This document shows positions 41,760 to 52,400 of a stretch of 64,000 bases of DNA, one piece after another; positions within the stretch are counted from its first letter, which is position 1; every line of letters starts with the position of its first letter. Source of the stretch: Anastrepha obliqua (taxonomy: Eukaryota > Arthropoda > Insecta > Diptera > Tephritidae). The stretch lies in NCBI RefSeq assembly GCF_027943255.1, contig NC_072897.1, positions 37,546,044 to 37,610,043 on the forward strand, written 5' to 3'. The position numbers and the translations under genes were made by a program. A model generated the notes under the pieces. It was not told the origin of the DNA. It saw only the letters and a program-made list of their open reading frames with translations, and searched no databases.

Positions 41760-43010
41760 CTTGCTTTTTGGTGCCTCCAACTATCTGTACCTTTCATCCT
41801 ATTCTTGTCGCATTCAATACTACCTCTTTCTGCTTCTATTTAATCTTATTATTGTTGAATTTGATATTCCTTTCATTTGTTCTTTGAGAAAATAGCTTTA
41901 GTATATGATCTTGCTTTTGTTCTGTGTCCGCAGCTATAAGTATATCATCAATGTATGAGTATACTATGACATTTTTTATGTCTCAAAATTTTTTTTCATT
42001 ACGTTTTTGAAAAACTTTAGGTGCAATTTTGATACCAAAAGGAAGCCATTTGGATCGATAGCACCTAGGCGGTGTGCTGAATGTCCAAAGTTCTTTCGAT
42101 TTTTCACTTAAGGCAATTTGCCAAAATCCGTCTTTTAAATCAAAACAGAAAATATTTTCTTATTTAATAACTTAATTTTGATTTGTTCAAAAGAGGGAAT
42201 CTCTTAATAGTTATCCTTTATAACTTTTTATTTGGCTTTTCAGCTATTACTTTATTTGAGACCCAAGAGCCCCTGACCTTTCACATTTGTCAAATATGTT
42301 TTTTTCAGACAGGCTCGCCAACTCTGTCTTACGAGGATCTCTTAGCGCTAAAGGTAATCGGGATGGGGGTTTTGAACACGGGACAACATTTTCTATGAGT
42401 TCAATTGAACAATTTTTGTGAAAGCATCCCAATCCTTCAAAAAAGGGTCGGTTATTACTTAACACATATTCTTTTGTCAATTTATCAAGGCAATCAAGTC
42501 TTTTTATAAGGTTCAAACTAACACAATTTACAAGGCCTTGAATCGGAACAGAATTTAATTCATTACGCACTATAAAAAAATTAATTGTTTTGCACTTATT
42601 TTTTATGTCACAAAGCAAGTCCACGAATCCCAAATTCTGAATTTTTGTACCATTGTAAGCAATTAAGTTTTCTGTGTTTTTTCAACTTGTACGATTTTTA
42701 AATCTTTTATGTAGCTCATAGGCAAGCTTTCACCATGACTTCTGTGGGAAATTTAAACTTGATTAGCTTTTCATGTATCTGAATTTTTTCAACCACATTT
42801 TAGAACCATTTACATTTCCAATTGAATCTAAGTACAAATAAGAATTAGCTACATTTATATTTTTTTTATTTCTACTGACCCTTTATACATACTCCTGAGA
42901 AATGATTTTTGCCCTCGCACTTTTTTAAATTTTTCCAAATGCAGGCCATTTACTCTTTTTACCCTCAAAATTTAGAATGGCTATCTTATTTTTGTAATTG
43001 TTCGACATGA
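41760..43010 (-). pseudogene. Gypsy protease-RT region, decayed
   Basis: Minus strand from 43010: KIAILNFEGKKSKWPAF, a protease-like segment (NLIAYNGTKIQNLGFVDLL ... FIVRNELNSVPIQGLVNC, 42660-42530), the linker to RT (42450-42250), and RT with FSVFDLKDGFW-like text (42150), PNGFLLVSKLHLKFF and YTHTLMIYL-like text where the catalytic SYIDDILIAA (near 41940) is read in a second frame. Frameshifted throughout. Confidence 0.65.
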
Positions 43011-43045
43011 CTTGCTTTTGCATGCCTTTTCCCGCATGCCCGTTA

Positions 43046-44289
43046 CAGGGTGAGCGATATGAAGTGTTACCTATTCAAAACACTATAAATTTTTTGTATG
43101 GAATTAGTTTTTATTGATTACAAAGACAAAATTGTTCAAAAATGATTACAATTTTAACATATATTTACTTTAGTTCGATATGACCACCTTTTGCCTTGAC
43201 TATAGCCTTCAAACGGTCAAAAAATGAGTTGCATGCTGCACGAATGTGATCTTGTATTTTGGCCCATTCACGTATAATCGCTTTTTTCAGCGCATTCATA
43301 CTGGCATATTTTTTAGTCCTCACCTTGATCTCCAAGATGGACCAGATGGAATTGTTCATCGGATTTGCATCTGGCGAATTCGAAAGCCATTGTGTGGACG
43401 AAATGAAATGTGGAAAATGATTTTTTAACCATTCTTGGTTCACACTAGCTTTATGAGACGGTGCCGAGTCCTGTTGGAACGCCCAGGGTCTACGACCGAA
43501 ATGTTAGCGTGTCCACGGCTCTAAAGCAGCTTCTAAAACATTTTCCCTATAATAAGTCGCATTCACTTTGGCACCAGGCTCGATAAATCGATTGGAGAGC
43601 GTCCATGAGTGGTCACTGCGGCCCAAACCATTACTTGCGATGGGAAATTGTTTCGAGCGGCCATACGTAGGCTCAAATTCTCGTATGAGCGTGCGGTCAA
43701 GTACACACGATCGTTTTGAGTGTTTATGAACTGCTCAATCAGGAAATTGTTTTCATCAGAAAACACAATGTTAGGAAATTCGCCATGTTTGTGCAAGCGC
43801 AACAACTCCTTTGCTCTTTCGCACCGAACTTTTTTTTGCTGGAGTGAAAGATCGTGTGCTTTTTGCAACTTGTAAGCCTTGACCTTGAGCTAATTTTTCA
43901 ATATGCGTCGAATGCTGTCTTGCGATATTTTCAGTTCTTTGGCCATTTTTCTTCCACTTCGACGTGGATTTCGTTCAAGACGAACCATTTCTGGCGTTGT
44001 TGCGGTTTTTTTTGGTCCATCTCCATCGCGTTTTGCAATGCTACCAGTATCACTTGAGGTGACTGAGCTCACGAACAATGGCTGGTTGTGATTTTCCCGC
44101 CAAATTAACGCAATCACACTATTACGTTTGAATTCCATGACAGAAAAAAAAATTCAACAAAACTGAGACGCAAATGCTTTTGATGGTGTATAAACAATTT
44201 ATTGAACTGTCATTTTGACGTTGATGTCATGAGCTGTTTTACATATACAAGCAGTGTGAAGTTGGTAACACCTCATATCATTCACCCTG
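43046..44289 (-). mobile_element. DD37D (maT/mori-like) element
   Basis: Terminal inverted repeats CAGGGTGAGCGATATGAAGT (left) and CAGGGTGAATGATATGAGGT (reading inward from the right), TA at 43044-43045 and 44290-44291. 1244 bp with one transposase gene on the minus strand. Confidence 0.92.
43165..44138 (-). pseudogene. DD37D transposase, broken
   Basis: Starts MEFKRNSVIALIWRENHNQP (44138), helix-turn-helix with RLERNPRRSGRKMAKELKIS, then after a stop near 43890 ELLRLHKHGEFPNIVFSDEN (first catalytic Asp), QVMVWAAVTTHGRSPI. A second stop near 43563 precedes AFQQDSAPSHKASVNQEW (second Asp, near 43460) and SPDANPMNNSIWSILE, where the third catalytic Asp, 37 residues on, is Asn. Ends RLKAIVKAKGGHIELK. 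Two stops plus a catalytic change make it dead. Confidence 0.92.
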
Positions 44290-44291
44290 TA

Positions 44292-44760
44292 TATTGAAAA
44301 TTATTATGATCGCTTTTTCTAATATTCTTACAAACCAACTCTACAGCTGCTTCGCCAGTTTGCATTTTTTCCATCTGATTGCTCGAGACCTCTGCTGGTC
44401 GTGTCATATCAACCACCATCTCCATTGCTAAGTTCATCGTACCTAACAGCTTCTTTTGAAATCTTTTATCGATCGTGCCATATGTAATTCGATCACTAAC
44501 CATCCGATTTTCATTTTGAAAGGTAAATCTTCTCACAGTTTTCTAAACCTCCATCAAAAAGTAGTCGAAAGGTTCTCCATTTGCTTGATAGCGATTATAA
44601 AATATGAAAGTCTCATAAACGTCGTTGCACTTTTAGCAGAAAATCGCTAAACACGCAAAAAACTTGTCTTATGCCTCTCACAAACAAACTAAATATGTTA
44701 TATTGCTAAAACCGTGAACATATCTTCGAGACGAGTGTACCAACATAGCCCGCGAAATTT
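44292..44760 (-). pseudogene. Gypsy gag fragment
   Basis: Minus strand: YQANGEPFDYFLMEV (44590) and the open stretch RRFTFQNENRMVSDRITYGT, IDKRFQKKLLGTMNLAMEMV (44536-44400) match the capsid C-terminal region of gypsy Gag proteins (the xxDRIVxGxxDxxxQExLL pattern). No zinc knuckle. Isolated; may belong to the gypsy relic at 41760-43010, split by the DD37D element. Confidence 0.75.
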
Positions 44761-44790
44761 CAAAATTCACCATCTTTTTTGAACAAACCT

Positions 44791-44920
44791 TGTATTATTC
44801 AGACGAAAATTTTCACAAAAGTGTTCGCTTACATTGGATTAAGTATAAAGAAGAGAGTATAAGAAATATTGGTAAATTACAGAGAGTGATGCAGATACAG
44901 TGCAAATAATTTTTATATTC
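44791..44920 (+). repeat. Dispersed repeat, copy 2 (about 130 bp)
   Basis: Direct-oriented second copy of 31894-32033. Confidence 0.85.
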
Positions 44921-46321
44921 TACATCACATATGTAAGCAGCCTATTTCAACAGCGACCTGTCGGTTAACCCTTAAAGCGGGTGCTACTCCCCTTTCTCTG
45001 ACTGATGTTTGGACGAAGTTAGGTATGTTTGTCTTAGGCGAAGTTGACCCCAAAACTACCGTCATAAAACGATTGCAGACCAGTTTTCCCAGTCCCCCTC
45101 TCCCCCACTGCCTTCTGCAGAACTCGTACTGGGACCAGCCCTATCACTGAAGCTCCCTCTTTCTCCTGTCACTGGCGGTCCCCGCTCGAGGCTTAAGCAG
45201 TGATTGGAGCCCCCTCCGTCGGCTTTTTAAGAGGACCGTTCGCTATTTCTTTCTTTGTTTTTGAATTTTTCCTCATTTTTGTCCCATGATAGTCGGACAA
45301 AAGAGGTCCACCTGCATAGAGGTTCTTGTTCACAGGTAAGGCTGGATAAAACCAGAAGTCGTCAGGTGTCCGGAGCGACTGGGCTATTTTTTAAATCTGG
45401 GTCCCCAGCCAGGCTGAACCTCGGGACGGGTCGTATTACACCTTGTTTCAACCCAGAGCTTTTTCAAGTGCTTTGCTCATCCGATCGGTCATTGTTCAAA
45501 AAGGCAGCCCGAAATATAGGAATGGGGTGCACTCGCTCGATACTGGAATGTACGTAAACGAACACAGGGTAAGGTCTGATTAATGATTCTTCTAAGTCCT
45601 GCACCACGACAAGGTTTAAATGTTTTGTAAATAAGCCAGCTTTGATTGAGACATTGGAAGCCAACATTACTAAAGTTATTTAATGAGATACCGACCGAAG
45701 TCCTCCAGTGAGTCATTCGGCCATTCGTTTAGGGATGGCCGAATTACGGCGCTTTTGCGGCCAACATTTGAAAGGGATTATCTTTAAGAAGTAAATGCCA
45801 TGAATGGTTCTACATAAAATAATAAAAATCCTAGAGGCGTCGGATCACCCTTTGTAGAATAATTGTAGTTGGTAATTATTCTTGCAGGCCGCAACTCAAA
45901 TTTCACTAATTTCTTTGAATTGTTTATGTCTCGTATGTCCATTTTCTGCGGGAATATGTATGGTAGTCAAAGGATTAGGGTATTTGTTGTTCTTTCTTTG
46001 TGGCTTGTGTAATCTTTTAAGTTTTTCTACGAAATTTGTTGTCTTTTGTAATATTTATTGTCTTCCTATTATTGTGTTTTACTTTATGTTTTGAGAATCT
46101 CGGTGTTATTTTGTTGCGTCTTGCCTCTCTTCCAAAAATTATTTGGTTTTCTGATTTGTCCGGTTCAGATTGATCTTTGTTCAGTTTATTATTTGGGTGG
46201 TGCCCTGTTTCATTTTTTGTTTAATTATTGCATACAGGGTGTTCTGAAAATCATTGAGTTTTGGTTTGTGTTCGTTATCAAAAGTAACCGTATTATTAAA
46301 TTTGAAAGTTCTACCAAAAAT
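44921..46321. other. Unassigned region, partly GC-rich
   Basis: 44960-45560 is noticeably less AT-rich than its surroundings and has an open plus-strand frame (45255-45557), but I recognise no family and codon-level support is weak. 45880-46320 is T-rich and its open frames are low complexity. No rRNA or tRNA features seen. Confidence 0.4.
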
Positions 46322-46650
46322 AACACTAGTTTACACCAAAAATGGTCCTCGACCAAAAGGCGTTTTTTAAACTAATTTGAGGTCGCTGAAACCAAAAATG
46401 AATTTTTTTTTTCAAAGAACGGTTTCCAAGATATTCCAAAAAAAACTTTTTTTTGGGCAATAGTGCAGTTATTACCTGCAATCTCGATAACAGTGCGCGC
46501 CATTTCTTTGAAGTGCATAAATTTCGAAAGGCACACATATAACCTACATGGCAATATATAATTCGTGTCAATGGAAGTCGTAGTTTTCGCAAAACAGCTG
46601 TTGAAAGTAAAAAACGTTTTTTACTAAATTTTTTATTAACTTTTTTCTGG
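46322..46650 (+). repeat. About 330-bp noncoding repeat, copy 1
   Basis: From ACACTAGTTTACACC through ATGGTCCTCGACCAAAAG, CAGTGCGCGCCATTTCTTTG, ATTCGTGTCAATGGAAGTCG to AACTTTTTTCTGGAAC. An inverted copy lies at 58095-58460. Open frames inside both are shadows of the repeat. Confidence 0.88.
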
Positions 46651-46816
46651 AACAAAAAAATTTTTTATATCGACATAAGATAGGTTTTCTGAAAGACAAT
46701 TTTGTCACCTACATTTTAAGCCTAAGTTTGTCTAAATCGACGAAAAATTGTAGAAGTTATGACCCATAAAGTCAACACGTGGGATTTTGCAGCTTTTGAC
46801 TTGGCTATGTTTGAGG

Positions 46817-48574
46817 TCAAAAATACGCTTTTACTCTCAAACTTCTTCTTTTATGTTGCACGGAATCTTCACGAAGTTGCATCCAGCAGTAGTCGCTCAT
46901 CATTCCTTGATCCCAAAAGCCCTCATAACGCTTTTCAATCGTAGCAATATCTTGATGAAATCGCTCGCCTTGTTCATCACTTTCAGCCCCCAAATTCGGA
47001 GGAAAAAAATCCAAATGACTGTGAAGTAGGTGCATTTTTAACGATATGCGAGCACCTGTTAACAAAAACAAAGTTAATTGTAAATTTTCCAATAATTTTC
47101 CAATCAATTTATATGATAAATATATTTTGGAGTATGTACGTTTTACAATACTAACCAATAGTTTTAAAGTGTTTCATCATTGTATGAATCAACTGACGGT
47201 CGTTGTTGCTCCTGTTGTTTCCCAAGAGTCCATGAACAACTTTTTGGAAAGCTTTCCAAGCTTTAGCTTCGGAACTGTCAAGGCATTGTTGAAATTCTGT
47301 GTCCGTAAACAATTTCTTTATCTGTGGACCGAAGAATATACCCGCTTTGATTTTCTCTGTTGATAATCTTGGGAACTTGGTTTTCAAGTATTTAAGGGCT
47401 GTGTTTTCCGGTTTTTTTGTCAAAGCTTTCACAAAATTCTTCATTAGCCCAAGTTTTATATGCAAAGGGGGGAAAATAACTTTTTTTTTCTCAACAAGTG
47501 CTTTTTTGGTAACGTTGTTTTTTCCCACGACATGCTCCATACGCTTCGGCCAAACTTGTTGAGTGAAATGTTTGTCATCCGCTCTGCTATCCCAAAGACA
47601 CAAAAAACAACTGTATGTGGTATAGCCACCCTGCAGACCAGTCAGTAGAGCGACAACTTTCGAGTCACAGCATATTTTCCAGTTATACGAACTGTAGTCA
47701 ATTAATTGAAGTAGCTCTTTCATTGTCTCATAAGTTTCTTTGACATTCGTAGAATGAGCAACGGGGATCGATGGTTTCTTGTTGCCTTTGTGCAGTAAGA
47801 CAGCCTTAACACTATACTTGCTACCATCAATGAATAGACGCCACTCATTTGGATCATGAGTTTCTCCAAGTGCCGTAAACAACTTATTAACATTATTGCT
47901 GTAGCAAAAATTTTCTGTTTTTGAGAAATACTTTTCGAAATTTTTATTGCGGTTTCGGTAATACGTTACGTTAGTACCTGATTTCAAATAACCGCGTTCC
48001 TGTAGACGTGAAGCTAGGAGTTCTGATTTTTCTTTCGATAAGTTGAGATCACGACATAAATCGTTTAATGCTCTCTGATTAATTGGCTCTGCCTTCTGAC
48101 TCGATGTGCTTGGGGAGCTGCCGACACTCGAAATCGAAGCTGTTATTCCTTGAGAACTGAGGGACTCTGCTTTTGGTGTTGGTGGTTCACGTTTTGGATA
48201 TTGGGTAGAATGTGGTGCGGTTTTTGTCACTGATGACACTTCGGGATACGTAGCTTTGCTATATTTTCCTCCTCGAAGTTTAGTCAGGCAAAAATAGCAA
48301 TCACTCACATGATCAATAGGATTCCTCCACTCAAATGGCTTACCAAAAGATAAGTATGACCGCGAGCCTTTGGTAAATTCGTTCAAACGTGCAGAACATG
48401 TAGCGCAGACAGAGTTTGGAGTCCACGTTTTGTCCATATCTTTTGCTCATAAACCAAAATATTGCTCGTAAGCTGCTAATAAATGCGTGGTCAGCTTTTT
48501 TCGAGCACTTTCTTTGAAGATATAATATATAAACCACAAATAAAACAGAATTTATCTGGTGCGTGCTTGCACAT
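46817..48574 (-). CDS. Uncharacterised, probably transposon-derived protein, two exons, nearly intact
   Basis: Exon 1 runs from 48574 (MCKHAPDKFCFICG) to 47156; a 100-bp intron (47155-47056, GTTAGT to AACAG) follows; exon 2 is 47055-46817. Splicing fuses KTIG to ARISLKMHLLHSHLDFFPPN and keeps the frame. The main open part (from the Met at 48437) gives about 505 residues: two CxxC pairs (CATC, CYFC), a Ser/Pro-rich linker (residues about 65-125), then a core with WRLFIDGSKYSVKAVLLHKG, WKICCDSKVVALLTGLQGGY, CFLCLWDSRADDKHF, PPLHIKLGLMKNFVKAL and SDEQGERFHQDIATIEKRYE. Spaced acidic residues suggest an RNase H-like nuclease fold. Upstream of 48437 one frameshift and one TGA interrupt the N-terminal zinc motif. 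Near-identical architecture is, from memory, multicopy in many arthropods, hence a transposon origin; no function is known to me. Confidence 0.75.
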
Positions 48575-48937
48575 TTCAGTGTATTTTCTTATAACACAGA
48601 TCTAAACAAAGAAAAACGAAGTAAGTTCTGCTCTAGTGCAAGGCGCAATCTCAACTGCCCGATCGCCTGACGGACTTACGAAAGGAGCCTGTATAATTTC
48701 ATCATCTCATTATTCTATTGCTCTGTTTCTTTCACTTATGTATTCCGCGCCTTACGACCAGACCTTACTTGACAACAGAGTCCGTCTCTTTTCCTCTGTC
48801 GTCGTGCACAAATTTATACTTGCAGAAATATAGCGCCACCGAAAATTGTATACAGATGTACAATGGTCATACCTACAAGGTCATACCTTTTATTTAGCTA
48901 GAATTGGTACAATGGGCAAATAAGCCTATTCTGCGAC
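48575..48937. other. Upstream region of the uncharacterised gene
   Basis: No recognised coding or repeat feature. May contain the promoter or terminal sequence of the putative element. Confidence 0.4.
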
Positions 48938-48960
48938 ATATATATATATATATATATATA
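48938..48960. repeat. (TA)n microsatellite at a retrotransposon insertion point
   Basis: About 11 TA units. The same TA sequence continues at 53467-53475 and 57983-58000 on the far sides of two LTR elements. Confidence 0.9.
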
Positions 48961-49153
48961 TGTAAGCTTGAACAGTTTTTATTATTCCAAAAAATAGTAA
49001 TTGAATATGAAGAAAAAATGTATTACAAAGTTCATTTAAAAAATGATCGGAAAAAAATGACTACTGCTACTGCTGAGGTTACGCTGACGACTAACTCTTT
49101 CCTTCTTCGTACTGGGGTGTTACATACGATTCAGGGCTGGCTGCCATCTTACA
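48961..49153 (-). repeat. 3' LTR of the mdg3-like element
   Basis: 193 bp, no differences from 53274-53466. Confidence 0.96.
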
Positions 49154-49159
49154 CTCGGT

Positions 49160-49435
49160 CATCCTGATTGTCATATGCCTCAGATGACTCTTCGTCGTGA
49201 TCGTCTTCATTGTGCTCATAATACCGCCATAGCTTCATATTATCTGCGCTAGTTGATGTTTGACTTGGGCCTCGAAAGTCCCCAACTTTTTTCACATCGT
49301 ATCTGCCATGTCTTTTAACTTTGCTTACTTGGTATGGGCCGATGTATTTACTGGCCAGTTTTTTACCTGTTACGAACTGTGTGACTTTGATGGCTACTAA
49401 ATCGGATATTTGATATCCATGCTCTCCTTTCGTTT
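49160..49435 (-). pseudogene. C-terminal tail of the mdg3-like integrase, out of frame
   Basis: The minus strand in the shifted frame reads GYQISDLVAIKVTQFVTGKK, KYIGPYQVSKVKRHGRYDVK and an acidic tail with NEDDHDEESSEAYDNQDD, the usual chromo-like/GPY end of a gypsy integrase, ending near the LTR. Confidence 0.85.
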
Positions 49436-52400
49436 TCGATCATAGTTGGATTTGTACACTTCTTGCGCTTTAAGTATTTGTTTTCTGGCTTCCTGACGGA
49501 TTTGGTTTCGCTCATTTTGTGTGACTACCAGCAGTTCTTCTTGGAGTACTTTTAGCAGCTCTATATCGGCTTCGTTTCGCATCTTTACACCGAACATCAC
49601 TTCAAACGGTGTAAACTTTGTAGAAGAGTGAACGTGAGAATTGATTGCGCGTTGCACTTGTGACGTATATTTGTACCATTTATCCGGCTCTTTTGCTGAC
49701 ATCTTTGCTAGAATCGAAATAATTACGCGGTTCACTCTCTCGATCTGACCGTTTCCCCTTGGGACGCCGGTTGTTACCTCAACATGGTCGATTTTATTTT
49801 TTTCGCAAAATTCTTTAAACAGTTTCGACGTAAACGCTGTGCCTTGGTCGCTTATTATACGCAGCGGACTGCCGAATATTGTCACCCATGACTCCAGGTG
49901 CCTTACAACTTCCTGTGCATCTGTGCTCTTGGTAGGGTATATCCACGTATACTTGGATAATCCATCGACGATAGCGAAAATATACTTGTAACACTTTGAT
50001 GTTGTATCCAGAGTACCCAAATGGTCGACATGGAGGGTAGAAAGGGGACTGTCCCCTTTGTCAATACAATGCAGATAATCTTCTTTCTTACCCAGCTTAT
50101 GATTGTGCATAATGCATTCGACACAATTTTGAATTACCTGCTGAACTTTCTTTTCAAGATGTGGAATATAGTAACTCTGTCGTATAGCATGCATTATCTT
50201 TTGGCCACCCATGTGCCCAAATCTATGCGTCTCTTTAATTATTTCGTTCTCCATGCTCTTTGGTATAGCCAATACATCCTGCCCATCGACTTGCTTATAA
50301 ACTAATTGATTTTTCAATTTAAAGTTTTCATATGGTTTTTCTTTAAGAATCTCTGCTACAGCTGTCAAATGTGAGTCCTGCTTCTGAGCTCTTGCGATCT
50401 GGGCTTGAACTTCTGAGGTCACTGTCATCACAGGAAATCGACTTAAGCTATCCACATGCTTCATTCTGTTGCCAGATCGGTGCTCTATATTGTATGCAAA
50501 ATCTTGCAGGTACATCAACCATTGAACCACTTCACGTGGTATATCTCTTTTCGCATTTGTCTGCTTGAAAGCCGCGCAATCTGTGACTAGTGTAAACTGT
50601 ATACCCATCAGGTAGTGACGCAACTTTTTTGTGGCTAAGTATGCTGCTTTTACCTCAAGAAAATAGCTGTGTAATTTTTCTTCTTGGGGAGAAGTCTTTT
50701 TACTCCAGTAGAAAACCGGATGCCATTCTCCGTTCTGGAGCTGTATCAGCGTTGCCCCGAACCCATGTTTCGACGCATCGACGTGTAGCTGTGTCTCAGC
50801 GTTCTGCTTATATATTTGCAGTACAGGTTCTGCAATGAGTGCCGACTTCAAATCATCAATTGCCTTTATTTCTTCTTCTTTTATCTGAAATACTTCGTTT
50901 TTTCTTAACAGTTGTGTCAAGGGCCTAGCTATACCAGCATAGTTACGGATAAATTTTCGAAAATATCCGGTTAAACCCAAAAAAGCCTGTACGTCTCGAA
51001 TGTTTTTTGGTATCGGAAAGTTTTTGACGGCTTTGACTTTGCTTTTCCCCGGCCAGATACGCCCATTCTCAACTTCGTGCCCTAAAAACGCGACTCTCTT
51101 TTTCAAAACTTGGCATTTCGACCACTTAATTTCCATACCATACTGCTGGGCTTGGTTCAATACCATTTGCATATTGTCTAAGCATTGTTCTTCTGTACCT
51201 CCAAAAATAATAATATCATCAACATAAATTTCCATTATACCTGCGTTAATTAATTTTTGAAAAATGTGGTTAACATATCTTATGAAAACAGCGGGCGAAT
51301 TACAAAATCCAAATGGAGCCCTGTTAAATTCATAAAGACTTTCTTTTGTGACAAACGCCGTGTATTTTTTGCATTGCTCCTCAACTTCGACATGGAAAAA
51401 TCCATTTGCAAGGTCCATCACGGTAAAATATTTTGCACCCTGCATTTTCTCAAGAACCTCTTCGACAATCGGTACTGGAAACCTGTCTTTCATAACCATG
51501 GAATTTAGCTTACGAAAATCAACGCATAATCTGTAGCTTCCATCTTTTTTCTTTGCCAGCACAACCTTGCTAGCGATTTCTGAACATGATTCGTGGATAA
51601 TGCCTTTTTGCAGCCATTCAGCTACTTGCTTACGTACAAACTCCCTTTCCATTACTGACAATCGGCTAGGTGATTCGCGAAGAATAATATTGTTGCTTTT
51701 CGGGACAATATTTAATTTAATGTGACTGTTTGATTGAATAAAACTCGGCTTATAGTTATCAATCAACTGTTTGACTGCTTCTTTGTATTTAGGATCCACA
51801 TCTACCTCATTGCTGCTATGAACATTTAAAACATTGTAACTAGTTTCTCCTGCATTTGTGTCATCTTGTGATCGTGAGAAATTATACCCCTTGGCATTTA
51901 GTATTACCAAAAACTTTTTCAGAAAATCGTACCCTACAATTGCGTCTACATTTATTTTGCTATCTTTTACAACCAAAAACGTATGTTGTGTACTCAACTC
52001 GTCAACAACGACTTGTGTTGTAAATTCTCCTAACACATCGGCGGCGACGTTGCCTAAGCCATACAGTCTAGCAAAACTTTTTCGCAGTTCACAATTGCTA
52101 CCTATTTGGTCATATACACTCTTACGCATTAGCGAAACGTCTGCTCCAGTGTCCACCAAACAAGACACATTGTTGTTATTGATTTTCAGCTGTTTCATGC
52201 GTTTTTCGTCGAATACTACGTTTACAACGTTTTGCTTCGTGGTGGTGCACTGCTTAGCCATATGGCCAGCGCCATTACATTTGAAGCATTTCGTGTCTTC
52301 TTTGCACTCAGCCCTCTTGTGCTGTGTCGACCCGCAATTAAAACAATGTTGATTTTTACGCTCGCCGTCATTACTACTTTTATCCACTTCTTTACGAGTG

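Noticed and set aside
43866..44057. Plus-strand frame over the DD37D element
   Set aside because: Shadow of the minus-strand transposase.
44960..45560. Possible rDNA or coding island because of lower AT content
   Set aside because: No conserved rRNA core sequence and no recognisable protein; left unassigned.
46326..46655. 109-codon minus frame and similar frames at 58183-58415
   Set aside because: Both fall in the inverted noncoding repeat; T- and A-run shifts between copies break the frames, so they are not conserved proteins.
48904..49167. 87-codon plus-strand frame (and its repeat at 53253-53546)
   Set aside because: Both lie in the identical LTRs of the mdg3-like element; they are LTR sequence, not a gene.
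51858..52352. 164-codon plus-strand open frame, and other plus frames across 49900-53240
   Set aside because: Antisense shadows of the mdg3-like gag-pol.
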